From Deltaproteobacteria bacterium (GTDB lineage: Bacteria > Myxococcota_A > UBA9042 > DTJE01 > S145-11), in assembly GCA_015493765.1 (NCBI GenBank), contig WGCQ01000180.1, forward strand, positions 1 through 32,375: a stretch of 32,375 bases of DNA. Reading direction: 5' to 3'. A program made the translations under genes and the position numbers. The stretch's first letter is position 1; each line of letters starts with the position of its first letter. This document shows, piece after piece, positions 1-7,715 of the stretch. The notes beneath the pieces are model-generated. The model was given only the letters and a program-made list of their open reading frames with translations. It made no database searches and was not told the DNA's origin.

Positions 1-305
1 GGCCGAGCGAGTCACGCAGCAGAGCGCAGAAAAACGGCCTCGAGGCCGGCGAGGAATCAGGGAGGCAGGGACACAGTCGGACCCAGTAACCGATATGCAT
101 CGCATATCAATAAAAAATCTTGCAATTCAAAAAACGCTATAAATGCATGCAAATACGCTGCTATAAGCACCAAATGTTTGCTCTAATCCCCTGTACTTGC
201 GTTTTGTCAGAATGGACGATTTTAACCCTTGGTTTTGTAATGCTTTGATAAACAACGTGTTCTAAAAATAACCCTACATCGAAGATCCCTCGGGACATAC
301 TCCTA
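1..305. other. Intergenic stretch at window edge
   Basis: I see no convincing gene here. The first ~80 bases are GC-rich and contain short inverted repeats (CGGCCTCGAGGCCG around 36-49) resembling the GC-palindromic intergenic DNA found elsewhere in the window. The remainder is AT-rich and leads into the promoter-like sequence before the sugar transferase. Confidence 0.5.
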
Positions 306-335
306 TTGACGAAAAACACCCTAATAGTATATAAA
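306..335 (+). promoter_or_regulatory. Candidate sigma70 promoter of the sugar transferase gene
   Basis: TTGACG at 306-311 and TATAAA at 330-335 are separated by 18 bases. Transcription would begin close to 342, which is the first ATG of the gene, so this promoter would give a leaderless or nearly leaderless mRNA. The sequence is AT-rich, so chance matches are possible. Confidence 0.4.
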
Positions 336-341
336 ATAAAC

Positions 342-1742
342 ATGCGCTTGGGTTTATCTATCCGATCATGGAAATACCTCCTGCTAATCGGAGACGCGAT
401 ACTTGTGGCAATTGCCATCTATGCCGGACTCCTGTTGCGATTCGGTCCTGAATCCATATATTTCGTAAGGGTCTGGACACCATTTAAGGTATTCACAGGC
501 GCCACTTTGGGAAGTTATCTGGTTACAATGTTCGCTCTGTGGATTGGTGAACTCTACCATGCCTATATTAACGTATCCGCAGGCAGAATGATAGTCAGGA
601 TGCTGCTAACGCTCACAATATCGAGCCTGATTTTGTCGGCTGGTTTCTACTGGTTGCCCCATTACAGGATGTATCGACTGGCGAACATCTACACGCTCAT
701 AATAACGGCCACCCTGCTGATTGCGTGGCGCCTCCTGTTTTTCCGGGTCTTTTTCGTAAACCTTTCAAGGCGCCGATTAATGCTCGCAGGCTCGGGACCA
801 ATGACGGATTTGCTCGCCAGGACCATCCGGGAAAAGGTTGATACATTATACGAGGCTGTGGGCATCATTCGCCTGCATGAGGGCCAGGAAATAAAAGAGG
901 CCGACATGCCTGTCATCACGGACACTGACAACCTGCCCGATGCTGTAAAACGTGCAAATGCCAGTATGATCGCTGTGGCGACCAGGACAAATATATCGGA
1001 TAAGGCCATGAAGGCCCTGTGGGAATGCAAGATCAAGGGGATTGAAATCCGCGACGCCATGGACCTGTACAAGGAAATCGCCGAATGCGTTCCAATACTC
1101 CACGTCGATGAATCCTGGTTTCTTTTCGGCCCGGATTTTACATTGGTTAGCAATATCTGGATGCGACGCTTTCAGCGGGTCTTTGATATCGCCGTATCCG
1201 TCATTGGGCTGATCCTGGGAGCGCCTCTGATGATACTTATCGCCCTTGCCGTTCGTTTGGACAGCGAAGGCCCTGTGTTGTTCAGCCAGGAACGCGTAGG
1301 TCTTAATGAACAAATCTACACCCTCTATAAATTTCGTACCATGAAAAAAGACGCGGAAAAGGAAACCGGGGCCGTATGGGCCACACGAAATGACTCACGC
1401 GTAACAAGGGTAGGCCGTTTCCTTCGACGAAGCCGCCTGGACGAACTACCCCAGCTGTGGAACGTGCTGATCGGTGATATGAGTTTTATAGGACCACGGC
1501 CTGAACGTGAAGAATTTGTAAAGGATCTGAAAAAAACGATACCTTATTATTTTCTCCGTTTTCTCGTAAAACCGGGTCTTACTGGATGGGCGCAGGTCAA
1601 ATATGGTTATGGCTCGTCCAAAGAGGACGCACTGAAAAAACTTCAATATGACCTGTATTACCTCCAGGAGATGTCTGTGGGCCTGAACTTGCTGATTTTA
1701 TTAAAAACCATCCAGACCGTGTTGTTCAGACCCGGGTCATAA
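342..1742 (+). CDS. Polyprenyl-phosphate sugar-1-phosphate transferase (exopolysaccharide initiation)
   Basis: This is an integral-membrane initiating glycosyltransferase of about 466 residues that transfers a sugar-1-phosphate from a nucleotide sugar to undecaprenyl phosphate, the first step of exopolysaccharide or O-antigen assembly. The N-terminal ~130 residues hold several hydrophobic helices, followed by a nucleotide-binding-like middle region. The catalytic bacterial sugar transferase domain starts near residue 280 after another membrane segment. It carries the family motifs KFRTM (about 329-333), DELPQLWNVL (about 366-375) and IGPRPE, and the YGSSKEDAxxKLxYDLYY block near the end. The start at ATG 342 is my choice; a TTG at 306 is in frame but overlaps a promoter-like -35 box. 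No ribosome-binding site is obvious for either. No other polysaccharide genes follow within the window. The sugar specificity cannot be read from the sequence. Confidence 0.9.
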   Translation: MRLGLSIRSWKYLLLIGDAILVAIAIYAGLLLRFGPESIYFVRVWTPFKVFTGATLGSYLVTMFALWIGELYHAYINVSAGRMIVRMLLTLTISSLILSAGFYWLPHYRMYRLANIYTLIITATLLIAWRLLFFRVFFVNLSRRRLMLAGSGPMTDLLARTIREKVDTLYEAVGIIRLHEGQEIKEADMPVITDTDNLPDAVKRANASMIAVATRTNISDKAMKALWECKIKGIEIRDAMDLYKEIAECVPILHVDESWFLFGPDFTLVSNIWMRRFQRVFDIAVSVIGLILGAPLMILIALAVRLDSEGPVLFSQERVGLNEQIYTLYKFRTMKKDAEKETGAVWATRNDSRVTRVGRFLRRSRLDELPQLWNVLIGDMSFIGPRPEREEFVKDLKKTIPYYFLRFLVKPGLTGWAQVKYGYGSSKEDALKKLQYDLYYLQEMSVGLNLLILLKTIQTVLFRPGS

Positions 1743-1786
1743 TCTATCCGTCTCTGCGGCCACGGAAAAGACCGGCTGAAAGAGGC

Positions 1787-1828
1787 TGTTGAAAAAGTCT
1801 CTTATTGGAGCGCAGGCGGCTCGCCTGG
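1787..1828 (+). repeat. Intergenic repeat module, copy 1 (TGTTGAAAAAGT...TTGGAGCGC...CTGG)
   Basis: TGTTGAAAAAGT is followed after six bases by TTGGAGCGC and then a GC-rich palindrome (AGGCGGCTCGCCT) ending in CTGG. The same arrangement occurs inverted at 12115-12160. Between the sugar transferase and the FKBP gene (1743-2197) no gene is seen; this module and the 13-bp tandem repeat fill its first part. Confidence 0.6.
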
Positions 1829-1837
1829 TTTTTCCGT

Positions 1838-1870
1838 GGCCGTGACCGTTGGCCGTGACCGTTGGCCGTG
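1838..1870 (+). repeat. 13-bp tandem repeat, 2.5 copies
   Basis: GGCCGTGACCGTT is repeated perfectly twice, followed by a partial third copy GGCCGTG. It belongs to the degenerate GGCCGTG/CACGGCC simple sequence that recurs in other intergenic regions of the window (around 26830, 27283, 32270 and 32338). Confidence 0.75.
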
Positions 1871-2197
1871 TGGTTCGTGGTGGTGACAAAGGCCGTGGAG
1901 CGTAGGCGTCAGCCGGCATCTTAAATTATCTTTGTATTTCAAACTATTACAAAACAGGCAAATTTCCGAATTCGTCACTAAATCCATCAAATCGACACCC
2001 TCTGGAATCCGGCGATCCCAGGCCAACGGCCACTGGATTAGGGCATCGGTCGGTGGGATTCAGCCTGACATCAAACGCAAATCCCGATTCGATACACACA
2101 AATCAGGTTGGTATTTGGGGTTGGACCAGGGGTCTTGACAACAGGATATGGACGCGTTAACACCATAGAAGGCGTTTGTTTTATTAAAGGAGTGGAC

Positions 2198-2743
2198 ATG
2201 AGACTTTTGACAGCAGGCTTTACAGCATTCATGCTTTTGACGGCCCTGGGGTGTTCCAAGGGCATGGCAAAAAAGGCCGAAAGGAATGTCACGAAGCAAA
2301 AACAGGTTATCAAAAAGACAAGCAAGGTACACAAGGTCAAAACCAACACTCAGTCAGGTACTAAAATCAGTGCCGCCATACCCGCCATTCCGGCAGGTGC
2401 AAAAACCGTTACCACCGCATCGGGCCTGAAATACATCGACATAAAAAAGGGCAAAGGCGCATCGCCCAAGCCCGGCCAAATGGTGACCGTACACTATACC
2501 GGCTGGTTGACAAACGGCAAAAAATTCGACAGTTCAGTCGATCGTGGCAAGCCGTTTACCTTCAGGATCGGTGCCCACCAGGTGATCAAAGGTTGGGACG
2601 AGGGCGTTATGTCCATGAAAATAGGCGGAAAACGCAGGCTCATTATTCCACCGCAGCTGGGTTACGGTTCCCGCGGAGCCGGCGGCGTGATCCCACCGAA
2701 TGCCACATTAATATTTGACGTGCAATTGCTGGCCATCCACTGA
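2198..2743 (+). CDS. FKBP-type peptidyl-prolyl cis-trans isomerase, lipoprotein
   Basis: This enzyme catalyses cis-trans isomerisation of Xaa-Pro bonds and is predicted to assist folding of exported proteins. The 181-residue product starts with a lipoprotein signal peptide whose lipobox ends at Cys19 (TALGC). A Lys-rich linker of about 50 residues follows, and then one complete FKBP domain of about 110 residues. Typical FKBP residues are visible: VTVHYTGWLTNGKKFDSS, VIKGWDEGV, the IPPQLGYG block and IPPNATLIFDVQLL. The start is fixed by AAAGGAG at 2186-2192, six bases before ATG 2198, and by the signal peptide. TTGACA at 2135-2140 could be a -35 box, but I see no good -10. The gene stands alone, about 455 bases after the sugar transferase. 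Confidence 0.93.
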   Translation: MRLLTAGFTAFMLLTALGCSKGMAKKAERNVTKQKQVIKKTSKVHKVKTNTQSGTKISAAIPAIPAGAKTVTTASGLKYIDIKKGKGASPKPGQMVTVHYTGWLTNGKKFDSSVDRGKPFTFRIGAHQVIKGWDEGVMSMKIGGKRRLIIPPQLGYGSRGAGGVIPPNATLIFDVQLLAIH

Positions 2744-2777
2744 AACACACGATTTGCAAATTGGACCTTGACCTGGT

Positions 2778-2806
2778 TTGCACCATGAGGCGCAGGATAC
2801 TATAAT
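2778..2806 (+). promoter_or_regulatory. Promoter of the metallophosphoesterase gene
   Basis: A perfect TATAAT at 2801-2806 lies 17 bases after TTGCAC (2778-2783), a weak -35. Transcription would start near 2813, giving a leader of about 28 bases that contains AGAGG before ATG 2841. This rules out translation starts further upstream. Confidence 0.6.
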
Positions 2807-2840
2807 GTGGTCAGGGACTGGGAACCCAAAAGAGGAAAAA

Positions 2841-4355
2841 ATGAAAAAACAACCCGTAATATTTTTATTGGCTGCATTGTCTTTGTTTGCCGTGGTTGCG
2901 TGTACCAGCAAAAGCAAGGTTAAAACACGGCCGGATAACGGTTTACATGCCGAGGATACAATACGGGCACACGATACCCACGTCAGGGATACCGGGCGGC
3001 AAATCAAGGATGCCGGACGTGATCGCATCAGGGATGTCAGGGAGGTTGCAGGCGACGCAGTTGATGCCACTAACGATGCACCTCCAGCGTTCGAAATAAC
3101 CAGGTTTCACGGCTGCAATGGCCCGGTGGACCTGAAATCCGTACCTGTTCGTAATTTCATTATTGCGCCTTACCTGATCCTGCCCAAAACAAACGGGATT
3201 ACAATCCAGTGGGAGGCCATGGATGATGGTCCTGCCTACCTGCTTTGGGGCAAAAAAGGGCACTTGACGGACTGCACGTGCGCACCCAAACCCAGGCGGA
3301 TTCCCATTGACTCCACTGACGTAACAACACCGGATGACGGATGGCTGTACAGCGTCACCTTGACCGGATTACAACCATATACGACATACGATTACACGCT
3401 GGCAAATGCAAGGGTGCCCAAGGCGAATCCCAAAAACAGCATCAGCCGGGATGCGGAGTGGGTCGCATTCGGAATGGCCCATTTCACCACTGCGCCTTTG
3501 CCTGGCAAGCCTTTCAACCTGGTGGTTTACGGTGACAATCAACCATTTGCCCTGGAATTGAAACCCGTTATTGACCAGATAATGAAAACCGACGTGGACC
3601 TAGTGTTGCATGTTGGTGACATTGTCCACGACGGGACAATTGAGGAATTCAGGTACGATTATTTCATGGCAGCATCGCCCTTTACACGAAACGTGCCCCA
3701 CCTTTATATCGCAGGCAATCACGAGGGCCATGGCCTGAAACTGCCGTTTGATTCATTTTTCCCGGTACCAAACCGGAAACCGGTTATGGTGGACGGGGAA
3801 CAGGTTTCGCCCGGCCCCAGGACAGGCTATTTTGACTACGGAAACGTTCGTTTCTTTCTGCTGGACTCGGAAAGGGATATGGGCGAGGGGTCCGACCAGT
3901 TGAAATGGTTGAACGCAATGCTTGAGGAAACCGTAAAGAAACACCCTGAAATAACATGGATTTTCGCATCTTGGCATCGCCCCACGTTTACAGAGGCCGG
4001 TCGGGTGTTCATAGGCCCGCGCGAGGCCTTGCACAAGGTCATGAAGCACTGGAAGGTGGACGTGGTTTGGAACGGCCACAACCACCTGTACGAACACTTT
4101 TTGCAGGACGGGGTCGTGTACATTGTGACGGGCGGCGGCGGTGCTTTGCTGAACCTGGACGTAAACGGCGGCACCACATATCCGGAAGACAACCGTATTG
4201 CAGCCGAGGGCGTATATCATTTTGTCCATGGGACAATTGGCAAAACAAAGGCCGTTTTCCAGGCAATCAGGGCTGCGGACAGCAAAAAAGGCAAGGCGGG
4301 TACAGTGATTGATACCTTTACTATCTATGCAAAAGACCGGTCGAGCTTAAGGTAA
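2841..4355 (+). CDS. Metallophosphoesterase lipoprotein with N-terminal fibronectin-like domain
   Basis: The 504-residue product is a predicted lipoprotein phosphohydrolase of the calcineurin-like/purple acid phosphatase superfamily. A lipobox ends at Cys21 (AVVAC). A polar Asp/Arg-rich stretch of about 70 residues follows, with several short D-x(3-6)-D runs. Next comes a fibronectin type III-like domain (about 105-225, with TIQWEA and LTGLQPYTTYDYTL), the usual N-terminal partner in purple acid phosphatases. The catalytic domain shows the dimetal motifs in order: GDN (about 231-233), GDIVHDG (about 259-265), GNHE (about 292-295), a WHRP histidine (about 378) and GHNH (about 412-415). The substrate is unknown. 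It is monocistronic, has its own promoter and is followed at once by a palindromic repeat element that may help end transcription. Confidence 0.9.
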   Translation: MKKQPVIFLLAALSLFAVVACTSKSKVKTRPDNGLHAEDTIRAHDTHVRDTGRQIKDAGRDRIRDVREVAGDAVDATNDAPPAFEITRFHGCNGPVDLKSVPVRNFIIAPYLILPKTNGITIQWEAMDDGPAYLLWGKKGHLTDCTCAPKPRRIPIDSTDVTTPDDGWLYSVTLTGLQPYTTYDYTLANARVPKANPKNSISRDAEWVAFGMAHFTTAPLPGKPFNLVVYGDNQPFALELKPVIDQIMKTDVDLVLHVGDIVHDGTIEEFRYDYFMAASPFTRNVPHLYIAGNHEGHGLKLPFDSFFPVPNRKPVMVDGEQVSPGPRTGYFDYGNVRFFLLDSERDMGEGSDQLKWLNAMLEETVKKHPEITWIFASWHRPTFTEAGRVFIGPREALHKVMKHWKVDVVWNGHNHLYEHFLQDGVVYIVTGGGGALLNLDVNGGTTYPEDNRIAAEGVYHFVHGTIGKTKAVFQAIRAADSKKGKAGTVIDTFTIYAKDRSSLR

Positions 4356-4359
4356 TTAT

Positions 4360-4535
4360 CCCAAATTACCAGCCTGATTCGCGATTCAGCCGGTCCGAAG
4401 CGGCCCATCTACTTCGTCGTTGTACCTGTTTGATGCTCAACATAGTTCTGCTATGCCTCCGCTCAAACAGACTTGACTCCTTGTATCTGCACCACTTCGG
4501 ACGACTTCGGTCATCAAATTAGTCCGGTAATTTGG
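4360..4535. repeat. Long palindromic intergenic element, copy A (CCCAAATTACC family)
   Basis: The element is bounded by CCCAAATTACC (from 4360) and GGTAATTTGG (to 4535). Inside are nested inverted repeats: CCGAAGCGG (4395-4403) with CCACTTCGG (4492-4500, one wobble pair), CTGTTTGA (4426-4433) with TCAAACAG (4463-4470), and CATAG (4441-4445) with CTATG (4451-4455). It sits between the convergent metallophosphoesterase and rpsT genes. Its reverse complement aligns with the right halves of copies B and C. Confidence 0.8.
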
Positions 4536-4560
4536 AAATTATGGTGGGTGAGGGTCAGCC

Positions 4561-4589
4561 ATCTACTCGAACACAGGCGTCGAATAGAT
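4561..4589. terminator. Stem-loop beyond the 3' end of rpsT
   Basis: A 10-bp stem (ATCTACTCGA with TCGAATAGAT, one G-T pair) with a 9-nt loop lies about 25 bases after the rpsT stop on the minus strand. There is no U-run after it, so it may be a transcript-end-stabilising hairpin rather than a classical intrinsic terminator. Confidence 0.4.
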
Positions 4590-4614
4590 TCGCAGATTAA
4601 GGACAGAAATCAAA

Positions 4615-4878
4615 CTAACTGTTGATGGAAAGCCTTTTGGCCAGACGCGAGACCATTCGGGATGCGGTATTGGCATGGTAAATGCCCTTGCTGCGTGCGT
4701 GCATGATCTCTTTTTCCGCGCGTCTGAATGCGGCCAGGCGTTTTGCGTAGTCACTTTCTTCCACGAGCCTGTCCGCCTTCTTGATAAAGGTCTTTACCCG
4801 GCTGCGATAGTGCCGGTTCCTTAACCTGCGTACCTCAGCCTGCTTCAGCCTTTTGATTGCGTCCTTGTGATGAGCCAT
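4615..4878 (-). CDS. rpsT: 30S ribosomal protein S20
   Basis: S20 is a primary 16S rRNA-binding protein of the small subunit. The 87-residue basic product begins MAHHKDAIKRLKQAEVRRLRNR, the usual S20 opening, and ends in the helical NTASRMVSRLAKRLS stretch that is conserved in the family. The length is typical. ATG at 4878 is preceded by GGAGGAAAG, and the promoter lies just upstream. It is transcribed alone and diverges from rplM-rpsI, with about 170 bases between. Confidence 0.97.
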   Translation of the reverse strand: MAHHKDAIKRLKQAEVRRLRNRHYRSRVKTFIKKADRLVEESDYAKRLAAFRRAEKEIMHARSKGIYHANTASRMVSRLAKRLSINS

Positions 4879-4904
4879 CTTTCCTCCAACAAAAAAGCCC
4901 GAAT

Positions 4905-4933
4905 TTTATAGCAGTATTTCCTGAATCCGTCAA
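4905..4933 (-). promoter_or_regulatory. rpsT promoter
   Basis: On the minus strand TTGACG (4933-4928) and TATAAA (4910-4905) are spaced by exactly 17 bases, a near-consensus sigma70 promoter. Transcription would start near 4898, about 20 bases before the ATG and upstream of the GGAGG site. Confidence 0.8.
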
Positions 4934-4951
4934 GCCCGATAGGATGATTTT

Positions 4952-4976
4952 CCCAAATTACCTGACTAAATTTGGG
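4952..4976. repeat. Short palindromic element, copy G (CCCAAATTACC family)
   Basis: CCCAAATT and AATTTGGG form perfect 8-bp arms around ACCTGACTA. It is the shortest family member and lies in the divergent rpsT/rplM intergenic region, 15 bases before the rplM -35 box. Confidence 0.75.
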
Positions 4977-4990
4977 TTGAGAAAAATGGT

Positions 4991-5019
4991 TTGACATGTC
5001 ATGATTTTTGTTGTAGTAT
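4991..5019 (+). promoter_or_regulatory. rplM-rpsI promoter
   Basis: A consensus TTGACA (4991-4996) and TAGTAT (5014-5019) are separated by 17 bases. Transcription would start around 5026, which excludes a TTG at 5023 and supports ATG 5041 or 5047 as the rplM start. Confidence 0.7.
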
Positions 5020-5046
5020 GCCTTGGCCTTTTTGATGGGAATGAAT

Positions 5047-5505
5047 ATGGAACGTCAAACGAAAAGTTTTGCAACAGGTCAGGTGTCCAGGAATTGGGTA
5101 TTGGTGGACCTCGACGGTGTACCGCTGGGAAGGGCTGCAACCAGGATCGCGGATATCCTGCGCGGCAAGCACAAACCTGAATTTACCCCCCATGCGGATG
5201 TGGGTGATTTCGTGGTGGTAATCAATGCATCCAAGGTAAAACTGACCGGTAAAAAAATGGCGGACAAGGTGTACTATCACCATACCGGGTATATAAATCA
5301 CCTCAAGGTCCGGCACGTGGAGCATTACCTGGAAAACAACCCGGCTTTCATTATCAGGCACGCGGTAAAAGGGATGCTGCCCAAGAACCGGCTCAGCCGC
5401 CAGTTGCTGAGGAAAATGAAGGTGTATCCAGGTGCCGAGCATCCACACGCGGCACAACAGCCCAGAAAGATTGACGTAATGAAGAAAGTACAGGAGGTTG
5501 CATGA
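5047..5505 (+). CDS. rplM: 50S ribosomal protein L13
   Basis: L13 is an early-assembly protein of the large subunit. The product (152 residues from ATG 5047) shows the family blocks RNWVLVDLDGVPLGRAAT, LRGKHKPEFTPHADVGDFVVVINA, the KxTGKKMxDKxYYHHTGY block, AVKGMLPKNRLSR and the conserved PGAEHPHAAQQP near the C terminus. Three in-frame ATGs (5035, 5041, 5047) are available. I favour 5047 because GGGA lies seven bases upstream and the N terminus then aligns with usual L13 proteins. The stop overlaps the rpsI start by four bases (ATGA), the universal rplM-rpsI pairing. Confidence 0.96.
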   Translation: MERQTKSFATGQVSRNWVLVDLDGVPLGRAATRIADILRGKHKPEFTPHADVGDFVVVINASKVKLTGKKMADKVYYHHTGYINHLKVRHVEHYLENNPAFIIRHAVKGMLPKNRLSRQLLRKMKVYPGAEHPHAAQQPRKIDVMKKVQEVA

Positions 5506-5906
5506 GCCCCGCTGATGCAAAATGGGATGGTTACGGAACCGGACGCAGGAAAAACGCTGTAGCCAGGGTATGGATTAAAAAGGGTAGCGGTAAGGTGACT
5601 ATTAACCATCGCACGATCGAGGATTACCTACCCAGGCAGGCCCATCGCTTGCATGCAATGGAGCCGTTGGAAACCGTGGACAAGGCCAAGGCATTCGATG
5701 TCATGGTAAACGTGCACGGTGGTGGCCTTACAGGCCAGGCCGGTGCGATCAGGCTGGGTATTGCCCGCGCACTAATACAGTTTGACCCTGAATTGCGTCC
5801 GGCCCTGAAAAAGGAGCGTATGCTGACCAGGGATCCCAGAATGGTGGAACGCAAAAAATACGGGCATCCCAAGGCCAGGAAACGCTTCCAGTTCTCGAAA
5901 CGTTGA
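5502..5906 (+). CDS. rpsI: 30S ribosomal protein S9
   Basis: S9 sits in the head of the small subunit, and its C-terminal tail reaches the P-site tRNA. The 134-residue product has the expected GTGRRKNAVARVWIKKGSG opening, VHGGGLTGQAGAIRLGIARAL and the terminal KARKRFQFSKR tail. The start overlaps the rplM stop (ATGA) after AGGAGGTT in the end of rplM, indicating translational coupling. Its own TGA overlaps the TTG of the next open frame. Confidence 0.97.
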   Translation: MSPADAKWDGYGTGRRKNAVARVWIKKGSGKVTINHRTIEDYLPRQAHRLHAMEPLETVDKAKAFDVMVNVHGGGLTGQAGAIRLGIARALIQFDPELRPALKKERMLTRDPRMVERKKYGHPKARKRFQFSKR

Positions 5907-6910
5907 TTGTATCCTCCGTATTGTTCCGGACCATATTGCTGGTCCTTCCCCTCTTAGGAATCAAAATCACGCCGATAGGTCGGGGACCTATAAAAACAAT
6001 TATCAGTGATACATTGGGACAACAGGTCAAGCACATTGCAACCGATGCCTCGGGTTTCGTAATTGCAATAAAACCTGAAAACACATGCGTCCTGCCATTT
6101 TCAAAACCAACGTGCCTGCTGACCCGTTTTGGCCGCGTGATTCACATGGAAAAGTATATGCTGGTCGGGCCATTTACCGGCCACCTGGCCATCAACAGGG
6201 TCATCGGGCTAAACGTTCGTTTCGAGGGGGCCCCGGTTTCCCGCAACTCTGCAACCGCGGTCGTGGTACTGGAATCCACACATTCGAATACCGCTGCGGG
6301 CGGCATCGTGTTGCTGGGTCAGGGAATGAGCAGCCCCCGCATCAGGCCTGTGGGACTGCCATGTGAGGGCATGTACGCGGTGGACGTAATGTATTCGGGT
6401 ATCGATCCGGCACTGGGCAGGGTATGGCATCGCAGTGTCATATCATTAAAGCAGGGCCAGCCTGTGGCGTTATTTTCCACCGGTGGCTTCAGCATGGGAC
6501 CTACCGGTGCATTCAGCGCAGGCCCGTCATATTGGTTCAGCCAGCCGTTCAGTAACGCCGTACACCTGACCGCCTGGGGGTTCGATGGCTGTAAACTGCT
6601 AAGCACATCCCTGGACCTGTCCCGGGGCCACTCCATACGGGTACATAGCGTGTTGGCAGACCTCGATACAAATCAGAAAAGTTCCAAGGAATTCGATATC
6701 AAAAGCCCTTTGAACCTGGACGCATTAAAGTCAAAAAACCCTGTGGCAATCGCCGGGTGGTTACTGGCTGCTGGCCGCATGTTGCGGCTCCTGCCTGTTC
6801 CGGTATTATGGTGGGCATTCAAGGCGGAATGGACCTTTGTCACCTATTCGCTCACGGAACTACCGTTGAATTACGAACGTGTCCGGGTCTTGTGGCTGGC
6901 TGAGGGATAG
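5903..6910 (+). CDS. Unknown protein coupled to rpsI, possible membrane anchor
   Basis: I do not recognise this 335-residue protein. It opens with a hydrophobic run (VLFRTILLVLPLLGI, about 7-21) that could be a signal anchor. The middle is Gly/Ser/Val-rich and looks beta-structured, and a second hydrophobic patch lies near the C terminus (about 288-315, AIAGWLLAAGRMLRLLPVPVLWW). The proposed TTG start at 5903 overlaps the rpsI TGA (TTGA), implying translational coupling. No clear ribosome-binding site is seen and a TTG at 5921 is an alternative. The frame is open for over 1 kb while the other frames are broken, which supports it being real. Sharing a transcript with rplM-rpsI would make it highly expressed unless it is attenuated. 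The repeat element B follows 6 bases after the stop. Confidence 0.6.
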   Translation: MIVSSVLFRTILLVLPLLGIKITPIGRGPIKTIISDTLGQQVKHIATDASGFVIAIKPENTCVLPFSKPTCLLTRFGRVIHMEKYMLVGPFTGHLAINRVIGLNVRFEGAPVSRNSATAVVVLESTHSNTAAGGIVLLGQGMSSPRIRPVGLPCEGMYAVDVMYSGIDPALGRVWHRSVISLKQGQPVALFSTGGFSMGPTGAFSAGPSYWFSQPFSNAVHLTAWGFDGCKLLSTSLDLSRGHSIRVHSVLADLDTNQKSSKEFDIKSPLNLDALKSKNPVAIAGWLLAAGRMLRLLPVPVLWWAFKAEWTFVTYSLTELPLNYERVRVLWLAEG

Positions 6911-6916
6911 TTTTTA

Positions 6917-7124
6917 CCCAAAATACCGGGCACAATTGTTCTGAAAGTAGGTCGGATACAAGGGATTGAGCCTGTTTTGTTCGTGCCTTTGGCACTCGCT
7001 AGCCTCCGGCTGATAGAGTAAGCGCAGGTATAACAGCGTTACGTCGAGCATACACAGATGAAAATGATGCAGTAACCGGACCGCTTGATGCAACCGATTC
7101 CCGAGTTTAGTCAGGTAATTTGGG
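6917..7124. repeat. Long palindromic intergenic element, copy B (CCCAAATTACC family)
   Basis: The left end CCCAAAATACC (6917-6927) and right end GGTAATTTGGG (7114-7124) match the family termini. The right half, from GTCGAGCAT near 7042 onward, aligns over about 82 bases with copy C, including ATGAxAATGA, GGACCGxTTG and the TTTAGTCxGGTAATTTGGG end. A TAAC-AGC-GTTA hairpin precedes the GTCGAGCAT block, as hairpins of other sequence do in copies A and C. Confidence 0.8.
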
Positions 7125-7125
7125 T

Positions 7126-7155
7126 TTTACATCCAGGCCTGTTTGGACCTATAAT
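7126..7155 (+). promoter_or_regulatory. Promoter of the thioredoxin-like gene
   Basis: TTTACA (7126-7131) and a perfect TATAAT (7150-7155) are 18 bases apart. The -35 abuts the end of repeat element B. Transcription would start around 7162, only about five bases before ATG 7167, so the mRNA would be nearly leaderless. Confidence 0.6.
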
Positions 7156-7166
7156 CCAACGGCCTT

Positions 7167-7688
7167 ATGAGTAAAAAAATGACAAAAAAACAAAAGGCCT
7201 GGGAAATAATCCGGGAACTGCTAATAACTGCGCTGTTGGTTTTGATTTTCAGCAATGTAATCAGTTATTTACGACAACCAAAACTGAAATCAAACAAAGT
7301 GCCGGCAATGGAGGTACGGCTGATTGACAACAGCATCTTCAAGCCGCCAAAAGGCCATCCCCTGATAATACACTTCTGGGGTACCTGGTGCCCCGTATGC
7401 AGGATGGAAGCGCCTAATATAAACTGGATATCCAAACACTACGACGTGTTAACCATTGCGGTCAATTCGGGTGGCAACTCCAGTTTGAAGGCATTTATGA
7501 GGCAAAAAGGCCTGGCTTTCAAGGTCCTGAACGATCCAAAAGGCCTGTGGGCGAGGCGTTTCAGGATACACGCATTCCCAACCACCTTTATTTACGACAG
7601 CAAGGGTAAATTGAGGTTTGCCGAGGTCGGATACACCACCACAATAGGGCTACTGGTACGATTGTGGTGGGTGGGATTGACGGGATAG
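7167..7688 (+). CDS. Membrane-anchored thioredoxin-like (TlpA/ScsD-type) thiol-disulfide protein
   Basis: The 173-residue product has a short Lys-rich cytoplasmic start, one membrane helix (about 15-35) and a thioredoxin-fold domain facing the periplasm. The redox motif is WCPVC, with Cys75 and Cys78 inside HFWGTWCPVCRMEAPN. The cis-proline loop is in FPTTFIYDSKGK. The CPVC dipeptide and the single anchor resemble the protein-disulfide oxidoreductase/ScsD group. The likely role is redox control of periplasmic cysteines, and the cysteine-repeat protein at 31.7-32.1 kb is one possible kind of client, by inference only. It appears monocistronic. I see no Shine-Dalgarno sequence, which fits the nearly leaderless promoter. 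ATG 7179 (residue 5) is an alternative start. Confidence 0.9.
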   Translation: MSKKMTKKQKAWEIIRELLITALLVLIFSNVISYLRQPKLKSNKVPAMEVRLIDNSIFKPPKGHPLIIHFWGTWCPVCRMEAPNINWISKHYDVLTIAVNSGGNSSLKAFMRQKGLAFKVLNDPKGLWARRFRIHAFPTTFIYDSKGKLRFAEVGYTTTIGLLVRLWWVGLTG

Positions 7689-7705
7689 GATTATTAGCTT
7701 TTGAT

Positions 7706-7715
7706 CCCCCCCCCC
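7706..7715 (+). repeat. Homopolymeric C10 tract at a -35 box
   Basis: Ten consecutive cytosines directly precede TTGACC, the predicted -35 element of the dehydratase operon. Tracts of this length can slip during replication and alter promoter strength. Confidence 0.85.

Noticed and set aside
6911-7166. Small gene between the unknown gene and the thioredoxin-like gene
   Set aside because: No frame with a start, ribosome-binding site and useful length; the stretch is repeat element B plus a promoter.
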